Source of the DNA: Pseudomonadota bacterium
GTDB lineage: Bacteria; Pseudomonadota; Gammaproteobacteria; JAKAQQ01
Reading direction: 5' to 3'
Length of the DNA: 11,211 nucleotides
Assembly (NCBI GenBank): GCA_021852325.1
Contig: JAJZNM010000157.1
Span: 1 to 11,211, forward strand
Under the pieces are notes generated by a model, which was not told the origin of the DNA, ran no database searches, and saw nothing but the letters and a program-made list of their open reading frames with translations. Within the stretch, counting starts at the first letter, position 1. Each line of letters begins with the position of its first letter. This document shows, one piece after another, positions 1-6,820 of the stretch. The translations under genes and the position numbers were made by a program.

Positions 1-44
1 ACCCAGGCCCGGGTCCTGCTGTGCGTGCGCCTCATCTCAGCCAT
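1..44 (-). CDS. ftsQ: Cell division protein FtsQ, N-terminal start only (partial)
   Basis: An ATG at 44-42 opens a frame that stays open to the window edge and gives 14 codons, MAEMRRTHSRTRAW. A strong ribosome binding site (AGGAGG, 50-55) sits 5 bases upstream inside the end of ddl, and the frame overlaps ddl by 8 bases, like other junctions in this cluster. In proteobacterial dcw clusters ftsQ normally follows ddl. FtsQ is a bitopic inner-membrane divisome protein that begins with a short, basic cytoplasmic tail, and the run of Arg and His residues seen here fits that. The transmembrane segment and the POTRA and beta domains lie outside the window, so the identity rests on position, ribosome binding site and basic tail alone. 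A second in-frame ATG at 35-33 is possible but is less well placed relative to the AGGAGG. Confidence 0.6.
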   Translation of the reverse strand, partial: MAEMRRTHSRTRAW

Positions 45-972
45 CAAGGCCTCCTCCCCTGGCTTCCGCCAGGATCCTCCGGCACAACTCGGTGAACGTC
101 CAGCCCACGGCACGGGCCGCCATGGGAACGAGGCTATGCCCCGTCATCCCGGGTGCGACGTTGACTTCAATGAGATAGGGCTCAAGCCGGTCGTTGAGGA
201 TGAAATCAACCCGACCCCATCCCGACACCCCAAGTGCACGGGCGGCGCGCCAGGCCAGGCTGCCCAGAGCAGCTTCGTCGCGCGCGGACAGACCGGACGG
301 GCAATGATATCGGGTTGCGGAATCCTCGTACTTCGCCACGTAGTCGTAAAACGCCCGTGGCGTCTCAATCCGGATCGAAGGCAGGATCTTCTCGCCCACG
401 AACCCGACCGTATACTCGCCACCGGCAATCCATGGCTCGATGAGGACCCACTCAGAGTAGGCCCGAGCCGTATCGACTGCCAGCTCGAGCCCGTCTCTCG
501 TCTCAACACGACTCACGCCGACACTCGATCCCTGATCGACCGGCTTGACGCACCAGGGCGGCGGAAACGGCGGCGGCTCGATGACATCGGGCTCGACCAG
601 CCACCCGGCCGGTGTGGGCAACCCCAGGGCCTGCCAGAGGGTCTTGGCACGGTTCTTGTCACAACTCAGGGCCGATCCGAGCACGCCACTGCCCGTGTAG
701 GGAATGCCGAGGATCTCGAGCAGCCCCTGGATCGACCCGTCCTCGCCCGCGCCACCATGCAGGATGTTGAATGCCCGGGCAAAACCTCCTCCGCGCAGCC
801 GGTCGATGAAGACGGTCTCGGCCGGATCGAGCATCTCGACCCGATATCCGGCGCCAGTGAGTGCCTCGAAGACGGCCCGGCCGCTCTCCAAGGAGACCGC
901 GCGTTCCGGTGACTGTCCCCCCGCCAGGACGGCAATCTGGCTTTCAGGATCCGGTTCCCGTCTATTCATCAT
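37..972 (-). CDS. ddl: D-alanine--D-alanine ligase (DdlB type)
   Basis: ATP-grasp ligase that joins two D-alanines in the cytoplasm; MurF adds the dipeptide to the peptidoglycan precursor. The 311 residues match the usual DdlB length (about 306). Visible motifs: GGQSPERAVSLESG (18-31) with Glu23, HGGAGEDGS (72-80), KPVDQGSSVGVS (143-154) with Ser150, the AKY segment with Tyr215, GWGRVDFI (251-258) with Arg254 and Asp256, and NVAPGMTGHS (271-280) with the metal-binding Asn and terminal Ser. Tyr215 aligns with E. coli Tyr216, which is found in D-Ala-D-Ala ligases; D-Ala-D-lactate enzymes have Phe there, so ordinary D-Ala-D-Ala is inferred. The start is the ATG at 972, inside the end of murB (11-base overlap), with GGAG at 982-985. 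The adjacent ATG at 969 is equally possible. A longer frame reaching 1077 has no family resemblance. The usual NTSPGMTSH reads NVAPGMTGH here, a mild variation. Confidence 0.96.
   Translation of the reverse strand: MMNRREPDPESQIAVLAGGQSPERAVSLESGRAVFEALTGAGYRVEMLDPAETVFIDRLRGGGFARAFNILHGGAGEDGSIQGLLEILGIPYTGSGVLGSALSCDKNRAKTLWQALGLPTPAGWLVEPDVIEPPPFPPPWCVKPVDQGSSVGVSRVETRDGLELAVDTARAYSEWVLIEPWIAGGEYTVGFVGEKILPSIRIETPRAFYDYVAKYEDSATRYHCPSGLSARDEAALGSLAWRAARALGVSGWGRVDFILNDRLEPYLIEVNVAPGMTGHSLVPMAARAVGWTFTELCRRILAEARGGGLDG
50..55 (-). promoter_or_regulatory. Shine-Dalgarno site of ftsQ
   Basis: The minus strand reads AGGAGG here, 5 bases before the ATG at 44-42. The same bases encode part of the Arg-Gly-Gly-Gly tail of Ddl. 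The site supports a real gene start just before the ddl stop codon and suggests translational coupling. Confidence 0.6.
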
Positions 973-1840
973 GACCGGGTTCTCCGATGATGCGGACCTC
1001 TGTGGCCAGGTCGATTCCGGTCCTGGCTGCCACGGTGTCGTGGACGTGCCGGATGAGCGCCTCGATATCGCGCGCACGGGCCTTGCCGCGGTTCACGATA
1101 AAGTTGGCATGCTTGACCGAGACCTCGGCATCGCCGATCCGGTACCCCTTGAGCCCGCAGGACTCGATCAGGCGTGCCGCGTGATCCCCGGGAGGATTCA
1201 TGAAGACCGACCCCGAGTTCGGCAGGTCGAGCGGTTGCGTAGCCGCACGCCGCGCGAGCAGCTCGCGGATCCCCTGCCGGGTGACCGCCGGATCTGGCTT
1301 GAACGTGAGATCCGCCGAGAGGAATCCCTGACCCGGTGGTACCGGAACCTGGCGGTAGGACACCTGGAACGCTCTGGCGTTGAGGCGCTCGATATCCCCA
1401 CTCCGGCTGATCCACTCAATGGCCAGCACGTGACGCCAGGTCTCGTCCCCGAATGCTCCGGCATTCATCGCGAGCGCCCCGCCGAGCGTGCCGGGGATCC
1501 CGGCGAAGAAGTCCGCGCCGGCAAGCTTCCACTGGAGTGCGCGACGGGCAATCTGGGCGCAGGCCACGCCGGCCTCGATCCGGACGGTCTCGTCATCGAG
1601 CCGTTCCATCTTCGAAAGTCCCTTCCTCAGCACGACGACGGTGCCCCGGATGCCCCCGTCCCGCACGAGGAGATTACTTCCCAGCCCGACAAAATAGACG
1701 GGTTCCGAGGGCGCGAGCGAACGGAGCACCCGGACGAGCGCGCTCCGGTCCCTGGGTTCAACCAGGCGCTGGGCCCGGCCACCGACCCGCCAGGAGGTAA
1801 ACTCGGACATGGGAACGTCTTCGCGGATCGCGGCATTCAT
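962..1840 (-). CDS. murB: UDP-N-acetylenolpyruvoylglucosamine reductase MurB (short, type II-like)
   Basis: Cytoplasmic FAD enzyme that reduces UDP-GlcNAc-enolpyruvate to UDP-MurNAc with NADPH, the last step before peptide addition. The 292-residue protein has an N-terminal FAD domain with FTSWRVGGRA (14-23), GLGSNLLV (52-59) and FFAGIPGTLGGALAMNAGAFG (starting at 111), Tyr162-Arg163 in the substrate region, and a C-terminal domain with NSGSVFMNP (208-216), whose Ser211 is the expected proton donor, then GDAEVSVKHANFIVN and EVRIIGE (281-287), whose Glu281 is the expected catalytic acid. It is about 50 residues shorter than the E. coli enzyme (342) and fits the type II group without the tyrosine loop; that assignment is an inference from length. 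The ATG at 1840 overlaps the murC stop as ATGA and has GGGAGG 9 bases upstream. The gene lies between murC and ddl, as in many gamma- and alphaproteobacteria. Confidence 0.97.
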   Translation of the reverse strand: MNAAIREDVPMSEFTSWRVGGRAQRLVEPRDRSALVRVLRSLAPSEPVYFVGLGSNLLVRDGGIRGTVVVLRKGLSKMERLDDETVRIEAGVACAQIARRALQWKLAGADFFAGIPGTLGGALAMNAGAFGDETWRHVLAIEWISRSGDIERLNARAFQVSYRQVPVPPGQGFLSADLTFKPDPAVTRQGIRELLARRAATQPLDLPNSGSVFMNPPGDHAARLIESCGLKGYRIGDAEVSVKHANFIVNRGKARARDIEALIRHVHDTVAARTGIDLATEVRIIGEPGHDE

Positions 1841-3243
1841 GACGGAGTTCCTCCCTGAAGTAGCTCCGGGATCATTCCACCCCAGTCTCCCGCACCGAGA
1901 AGCAGCACCACGTCGTCGGGACGGACCAGGTTCGAGAGGATCTTCGGGACATCCTGGATCCGCTCGGCAAAGACCGGATCCACCTCACCCCGTGCGCGTA
2001 CCGCGCGCGACAGGGCGCGTCCATCGGCCGCGGGGCGGGGCGTCTCGCCCGCCGGGTAGACTTCGGTCAGCACGAGCACCGGGGTATGGGAGAGGACGCG
2101 GCTGAAGTCATCCATGAGCTCGAAGGTTCGGCTATAGCGGTGGGGCTGGAAGACGACCACCTTGCGCCGGGTGGGCCAGGCCAGCTCTGCCGCCGCGAGC
2201 GTGGCTTCGATTTCGCGCGGATGGTGGGCGTAGTCCTCAACCAGAAGAAACGTGACGGCACCGAGACGTCCGCTTCCGTGGAACTGGAAACGTCGGCCCG
2301 TCCCAGCGAAGCTTGAAAGCGCCCGGGCAACTGATGCGTCTGGAATCTCGAGAACACCGGCCACGGCGATCGCCGCCAGGGCATTGGTGGCATTGTGCCG
2401 TCCCACCAGGTTGACAAGAAACTCGGTTTCGGGCCGGTCCCGGCGCGCCACCCGGATCCGCGTACGGAGGCCCTCGTAGACGACATCGACCGCACGCACG
2501 TCGGACGCCTGGGAAAAACCATAGCTCACGACCGGACGCGCGACCCGGGGCAGGAGACGCGCCACTTCGGGGTCATCCAGACCGAGCACCGCGACTCCAT
2601 AGAACGGCAGATGATGGAGGAAATCATGGAACGCCTCGCAGAGACGGTTGAAATCCCCCTGGTAGGTCCCCAGATGATCCCGGTCGATATTGGTCACGAC
2701 GGCGAGGAGGGGCTGGTAGAGCAGGAATGAGGCATCGCTCTCGTCCGCCTCGGCCACGAGGTAGCGCCCACTGCCGAGCTGCGCATGGGCCGAGACACTG
2801 TTGAGGCGTCCACCGACCACGAAGGTTGGATCTTCCCCGGCCTCGACCAGGAGACTCGCGATGAGTGCGGTCGTCGTGGTTTTGCCGTGGCTTCCGGCGA
2901 CCGCAATTCCGTAACGGAAGCGCATGAGTTCCGCAAGCATTTCGGCCCGTGGAATGATCGGGATCCGCCGCGTGCGCGCGGATTCGAGTTCGACGTTGTC
3001 CGGACGGATGGCACTCGAAATCACGACGACATCGGCGCCGATCACGTTCTCGGCCCGATGCCCGATCACAACCGGGATGCCGAGCGCCGCAAGTCGTTCC
3101 GTAGTGCGGCTCGCTTCGCGATCCGAGCCGGAAACGGCATAGCCCAGGTTGTGGAGCACCTCGGCGACCCCGTTCATGCCGGTCCCGCCGATCCCGACAC
3201 AGTGGATCCGCCGGATCTGCCCCATCCGTTCCCCCGGCATCAT
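1837..3243 (-). CDS. murC: UDP-N-acetylmuramate--L-alanine ligase MurC
   Basis: ATP-dependent cytoplasmic Mur ligase that adds L-alanine, the first residue of the stem peptide, to UDP-MurNAc. At 468 residues it has normal length. The Rossmann-like N-terminal domain shows HCVGIGGTGMNG (14-25). The central ATPase domain has the P-loop GSHGKTTTT (118-126), EADESD (165-170), NIDRDH (185-190) and GRHNATNALAA (281-291). The C-terminal domain has GTGRRF (314-319), DYAHHP (337-342) and FQPHRYSRT (365-373). All the usual ligase signatures are present. The ATG at 3243 overlaps the murG stop as ATGA and has GGAGG 7 bases upstream (3251-3255). The next codon is also ATG (3240), and a third at residue 7 (MGQIRR) would match typical MurC N-termini, so the exact start is uncertain by up to six residues. 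Confidence 0.98.
   Translation of the reverse strand: MMPGERMGQIRRIHCVGIGGTGMNGVAEVLHNLGYAVSGSDREASRTTERLAALGIPVVIGHRAENVIGADVVVISSAIRPDNVELESARTRRIPIIPRAEMLAELMRFRYGIAVAGSHGKTTTTALIASLLVEAGEDPTFVVGGRLNSVSAHAQLGSGRYLVAEADESDASFLLYQPLLAVVTNIDRDHLGTYQGDFNRLCEAFHDFLHHLPFYGVAVLGLDDPEVARLLPRVARPVVSYGFSQASDVRAVDVVYEGLRTRIRVARRDRPETEFLVNLVGRHNATNALAAIAVAGVLEIPDASVARALSSFAGTGRRFQFHGSGRLGAVTFLLVEDYAHHPREIEATLAAAELAWPTRRKVVVFQPHRYSRTFELMDDFSRVLSHTPVLVLTEVYPAGETPRPAADGRALSRAVRARGEVDPVFAERIQDVPKILSNLVRPDDVVLLLGAGDWGGMIPELLQGGTPS
1850..1855 (-). promoter_or_regulatory. Shine-Dalgarno site of murB
   Basis: The minus strand reads GGGAGG, 9 bases before the murB ATG at 1840-1838, within the last codons of murC. 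It supports this start over the in-frame ATG ten codons further in (MSEF). Confidence 0.55.
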
Positions 3244-4325
3244 GCCTCCGCCTCCACCGTGCGCCGGATGCCCGCGACGATCACCTCGGCTGCCTCGGGG
3301 TGTGCCGCGCGCTGCGCCGATTCGGCCATGTGCAGAAGCACCTCCCGGTCCCGGAGCAGCGCCTCCAGCATCTCGTGGAGCCGTTCGGGATCGAGTTCGT
3401 CATCCGGGATGAGACGGGCCGCCCCCCGTTCCACGAGGTAACGGGCATTCTGCGTCTGGTGGTCATCCACCGCGTGGGGGTAGGGCACGAGGATGGACGG
3501 CAGCCCCACCACCGAGAGTTCGGCGATGGTCGAGGCCCCCGCCCGGGCCACGACCAGGTCTGCCCAGGCATACGCTTCGGCGATGTCATCCAGGAACGCC
3601 TGCACGCGGGCCTCGACCGGAGTTGCTTGGTAGGCCTGCTCGGTGGTCTCGACCTGGCCCTGCCCGGCCTGATGGATCACCCGGATGGGTGAGGGCCAGG
3701 CCTCGAGTGCACGGGGGAGTACTTCGTTCAGGCGTCTTGCACCCTGGCTGCCTCCGAGCACGAGGAGATGCCACGGGCCGTCCCGGCCGGCGAAGCGGAT
3801 CCGGGCTGGCTTGAGTGCCCGGATCTCCGCACGGACGGGGAGTCCTGCCACGATCACCCGATCGCCCGACGGAAAGGCGCCGGGAAACGCCGTGAATGTC
3901 AGCCGCGCGAGCGGATGCAGCAGCCGGTTGGCCCATCCCGCGATTGCATTCTGTTCATGGAGGAAGAGCGGCCGCCGCGTCAGCCATGCGGCAGTGGCGG
4001 TGGCGACACTCGCGTACCCGCCCATGCTGAGGACAGCCGTGATGCGGTGGCGGTGCAGCAGATATCCGCTGCGGAAGAACGCTGCGACGAGCTCGAAGGC
4101 GGAGCGGATGAGGACCCACCCCGATTGACCCCGGAACCCGTGGAGCGCAAACGCGGTCAGGGAATACCCCTTTCCCGGCACGAGCCGGCTTTCGAGACCC
4201 TGACGGGTTCCGAACCAGTGGATACCATAGCCTTGTTGCGCCAGCGCATCCGCCACGGCCAGAGCTGGCATGACATGCCCGCCGGTGCCACCGGCCACGA
4301 TCGCAATCGTGGGGGTCTTATGCAT
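3240..4325 (-). CDS. murG: UDP-GlcNAc:lipid I N-acetylglucosaminyltransferase MurG
   Basis: Peripheral inner-membrane GT-B glycosyltransferase (family GT28) that transfers GlcNAc to lipid I to make lipid II on the cytoplasmic face. It has 361 residues (E. coli 355). The first glycine loop is AGGTGGH (11-17). A second loop region has GGYAS (102-106), then HEQNAIAG (123-130). The C-terminal donor-binding domain has GGSQGAR (191-197), the ARAGASTIAEL segment (260-270) and PYPHAVDDHQTQNA (281-294), where the Q-x-x-N-A end is typical. The ATG at 4325 lies inside the end of ftsW (8-base overlap) and is preceded by GGAGGAG at 4328-4334; the N-terminus MHKTPTIAIVAGGTGGH is what the family predicts. 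An upstream extension to 4403 is shadow coding over ftsW. The usual GGYxSGP loop reads GGYASVA here, without its Gly-Pro. Confidence 0.97.
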   Translation of the reverse strand: MHKTPTIAIVAGGTGGHVMPALAVADALAQQGYGIHWFGTRQGLESRLVPGKGYSLTAFALHGFRGQSGWVLIRSAFELVAAFFRSGYLLHRHRITAVLSMGGYASVATATAAWLTRRPLFLHEQNAIAGWANRLLHPLARLTFTAFPGAFPSGDRVIVAGLPVRAEIRALKPARIRFAGRDGPWHLLVLGGSQGARRLNEVLPRALEAWPSPIRVIHQAGQGQVETTEQAYQATPVEARVQAFLDDIAEAYAWADLVVARAGASTIAELSVVGLPSILVPYPHAVDDHQTQNARYLVERGAARLIPDDELDPERLHEMLEALLRDREVLLHMAESAQRAAHPEAAEVIVAGIRRTVEAEA

Positions 4326-5493
4326 GGCTCCTCCGGGGCGGCGCCGCGCGCGTCCGTCGGCCTTCGAGCACCGTGCCCACATTGAGGACGAGTCCGATCG
4401 CAACCAGCGTCACCACGAGGTTGGAACCCCCGGCGGAGAGGAGCGGCAGGGTGATACCCTTGGTTGGCAAGGCCCCGAGATTGACGCCCATGTTGATCAG
4501 CGCCTCCATGCCGACCCACCCGCCGATCGCATAGCACAAAAGGGCCTCGAACCTCCGTCCGATGACCTCTGCCTGGCGGCCGATCCTGAACATCCGGAAC
4601 AGCAGGAAGCCGTACAGGGCAAGCGTGACCATCATGCCCACGAACCCGAGTTCCTCCCCGATCACTGCAAAAATGAAATCCGATTCGGGTTCAGGCAGGT
4701 AGAACATCTTCTCGATTCCGCGGCCGAGCCCCACGCCCCACCAGCCCCCATGACCGATGGCCATGAGCGACTGGGCGAGCTGGAATCCGCCTCCGAGGGC
4801 GTGATGCCAGGGATCAAGGAACGTTGTGAGCCGGATCACCCGGTAGGGTGCTGCAAACGCGACGAGGAGGAGTCCGAAGACGGCGATCCAGAACACCCGG
4901 AACAGGTCGCGCCATCGGGCACCCGCCAGAAAAAAGACCGTGCCCGCCATCGCGAGGAGCACCACCGCCGCACCGAAGTCCGGTTCGAGCAGCAGGAGCA
5001 CTGCGCAACCGCCGACCACGAGGAGAGGCCGGATCAGTCCGGCCAGGTTCTCCCGGAGCTGGTCTCCCTGCTCGCTCGCATAGCCCGCAAGATAGATGGC
5101 CATGAGGAGCAGTGCCGGTTCCGAGGCCTGGATCCGGACCGGTCCGAGCGGCAACCAGCGGATGCTGCCGTTCACGGCGCGTCCGATACCCGGCACGAGG
5201 ACCAGTGCGAGGAGCAGGAACGCGAGCGCGAGCGCCCAGAGCCTGAGTTTGAGCAGGAGGCCGAGCGGGACATTGAGCACGACGAATCCCGAGACCAGGC
5301 CGAGCAGCGAAAAGATGAGCTGGCGGTCAAAGACATTCCACGCGTGCCCGGTCACGGCGGTCGACCAGAAAACGGAGGCGGAAGCCACCATCACGAGTCC
5401 CAGGCCAAGCAGCAGAAAAGTCACCGCGAGCAAGGGGCGATCGAGCCGTTGCAGGGCATGAGGAGTCGGAGTCGGCACCGTGGATTCAGCCAT
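4318..5493 (-). CDS. ftsW: Septal peptidoglycan glycosyltransferase FtsW (SEDS family)
   Basis: Polytopic inner-membrane SEDS protein that polymerises lipid II into glycan strands at the septum, together with its partner transpeptidase FtsI, whose gene lies in the same cluster. It has 391 residues with about ten hydrophobic segments (first near 21-43, last near 352-375). Signatures are AVNGSIRWLPLG (106-117) followed by IQASEP (121-126), LEPDFGAAVVLL (169-180), QSLMAIGHGGWWGVGLGRG (241-259), YLPEPESDFIFAVIGEELGF (265-284) with the conserved acidic residue Asp272 that is probably catalytic, and LPTKGITLPLLSAGGSN (342-358). The usual ending is SYGGSS, so the Tyr is replaced by Ala. The ATG at 5493 overlaps murD by 8 bases, with only a partial ribosome binding site (GGGAA, 5501-5505). 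The start was chosen because further upstream the frame has no FtsW character. FtsW rather than RodA is inferred from location. Confidence 0.96.
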   Translation of the reverse strand: MAESTVPTPTPHALQRLDRPLLAVTFLLLGLGLVMVASASVFWSTAVTGHAWNVFDRQLIFSLLGLVSGFVVLNVPLGLLLKLRLWALALAFLLLALVLVPGIGRAVNGSIRWLPLGPVRIQASEPALLLMAIYLAGYASEQGDQLRENLAGLIRPLLVVGGCAVLLLLEPDFGAAVVLLAMAGTVFFLAGARWRDLFRVFWIAVFGLLLVAFAAPYRVIRLTTFLDPWHHALGGGFQLAQSLMAIGHGGWWGVGLGRGIEKMFYLPEPESDFIFAVIGEELGFVGMMVTLALYGFLLFRMFRIGRQAEVIGRRFEALLCYAIGGWVGMEALINMGVNLGALPTKGITLPLLSAGGSNLVVTLVAIGLVLNVGTVLEGRRTRAAPPRRSHA

Positions 5494-6820
5494 GATCGAG
5501 TTCCCGGAAAGCTTGCTGGAAGACCCGGCCACGCTCGGCATAATCCTGAAACTGGTCAAAACTCGCACACGCGGGCGCAAGCAGCACGAGGTCACCTGCA
5601 CTCGCGGCGCGGAAGGCACGCTGGACCGCCTCGCCCAGGTCTCGAACGGTCTCAACCGGGCAGCGCCCCCGGAGCCGGTCGGCCATGGTTGCGGCGCTGT
5701 CCCCGATCAGGAAGACCGACCGGACCTTGGGGGCCACGGCATCCGCCCAGGGCCTGAAATCCTGACCCTTGCCGACTCCTCCAGCAATCAGCACCACGGG
5801 ATCATCGAAACTTTCGACCGAAGCGACAGCGGATCCGACATTCGTTGCCTTGCTGTCGTCGACAAAGCGCACGCCGCGAAGCGTACCCACGAACTCAAGC
5901 CGGTGCGGGAGGCCGCGGAAAGCACGGATCGCCTCGAGGACGGCTTCGGGATCGAGTCCGAGATCGGCCGTGAGCGCGAGCGCCGCAAGCGCGTTGAGCG
6001 CTGCAATCCGCCTGGTGCCGGGAACCTCAGCGAGGGGCAGCAGGGTCTTGCGGCCCCGTGCGAGAACCGGTCCCGACCGGCCGGATCGAATCCCGAACGC
6101 CCGGTCCGATCCGGGTGGCGTGAACCCAAAGGTCCAGTCGGGACGACCGAGCCCGGTCATCGACATCACGAGTGGATCGTCCCGGTTCGCGACCCGGATT
6201 GCGGCATTCCGGTAGATCCGGGCCTTGGCGCGGACATAATCCTCGAGCGAAGGGTGTCGGTCCAGATGGTCCTGGGAGACATTGAGCACGACCGCAGCCC
6301 GCGCGCGCAGGGAATGGATCCGCTCGAGCTGGAAACTCGAGAGTTCGAACACGTAACAATCAGCCAGGGGCTCGAGCGCCAGCTTAAGTGCAGGCGTCCC
6401 GAGGTTGGCGCCGGCGCGGACCCGGTGGCCCGCGCGTTCCAGCATGTCGGCGACGAGCGTCGCCACGCTGCTTTTTCCATTCGTACCCGTGATGGCGAGA
6501 ATCGGGCGCTTGATGGCACGCACGAACAGCTCGACATCACCAACCACTTCGATCCCGAGACGGCAGGCCTGGCAGATCTTAGGATGCGTCCCGGGAACGC
6601 CCGGGGCGGCGACCAGCCGACCACATCCCACAAGCTTCTCAGGGGTAGCGCCACCCCAGATGAGCGTCACCCCCGCTGGAAGCGGGGTGGGCAACTCTCC
6701 CGGAGCGGGCCCGGGCCGATCATCGACCGCGATCACGTGCCGCCCCTGGGCGGTGAGCCACTCGACGCTCGCCCAGCCGCTGCGGCCGAGCCCCAGAACG
6801 AGATCCTGTCCCCTCGCCAC
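5486..6820 (-). CDS. murD: UDP-N-acetylmuramoyl-L-alanine--D-glutamate ligase MurD
   Basis: ATP-dependent cytoplasmic ligase adding D-glutamate to UDP-MurNAc-L-Ala. It has 444 residues (E. coli 438). The N-terminal UDP-binding domain begins LVLGLGRSGWAS (7-18). The ATPase domain has GTNGKSS (112-118), ELSSFQLE (159-166), NVSQDHLDRH (180-189) and YVRAKARIY (195-203), whose Lys199 is the expected carbamoylated lysine. The C-terminal domain has GLPHRLE (303-309), DDSKATN (321-327), AGGVGKGQDF (346-355) and LLAPACASFDQF (413-424). The start is GTG at 6820, directly after the mraY TGA. That stop is in the same frame, so no upstream start is possible; AAGGTG lies just before it. The usual central G-x-H-N-x-x-N motif is altered: residues 268-276 read GTRRIAALN, keeping the second Asn (276) but not the His-Asn pair. 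Confidence 0.97.
   Translation of the reverse strand: MARGQDLVLGLGRSGWASVEWLTAQGRHVIAVDDRPGPAPGELPTPLPAGVTLIWGGATPEKLVGCGRLVAAPGVPGTHPKICQACRLGIEVVGDVELFVRAIKRPILAITGTNGKSSVATLVADMLERAGHRVRAGANLGTPALKLALEPLADCYVFELSSFQLERIHSLRARAAVVLNVSQDHLDRHPSLEDYVRAKARIYRNAAIRVANRDDPLVMSMTGLGRPDWTFGFTPPGSDRAFGIRSGRSGPVLARGRKTLLPLAEVPGTRRIAALNALAALALTADLGLDPEAVLEAIRAFRGLPHRLEFVGTLRGVRFVDDSKATNVGSAVASVESFDDPVVLIAGGVGKGQDFRPWADAVAPKVRSVFLIGDSAATMADRLRGRCPVETVRDLGEAVQRAFRAASAGDLVLLAPACASFDQFQDYAERGRVFQQAFRELDHG

Noticed and set aside
973..1077. N-terminal extension of ddl by 35 residues.
   Set aside because: The added residues are a shadow of the murB end. The ATG at 972 or 969 fits the family length and has its own ribosome binding site.
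25..1858. Plus-strand frames at 25-912 and 704-1858.
   Set aside because: They are antisense to ddl and murB with no recognisable domains, while the minus strand carries complete enzyme signatures.
5980..6040. Frameshift as an explanation for the altered MurD motif.
   Set aside because: The other two frames were read through this stretch and neither contains G-x-H-N, while the frame continues correctly on both sides.
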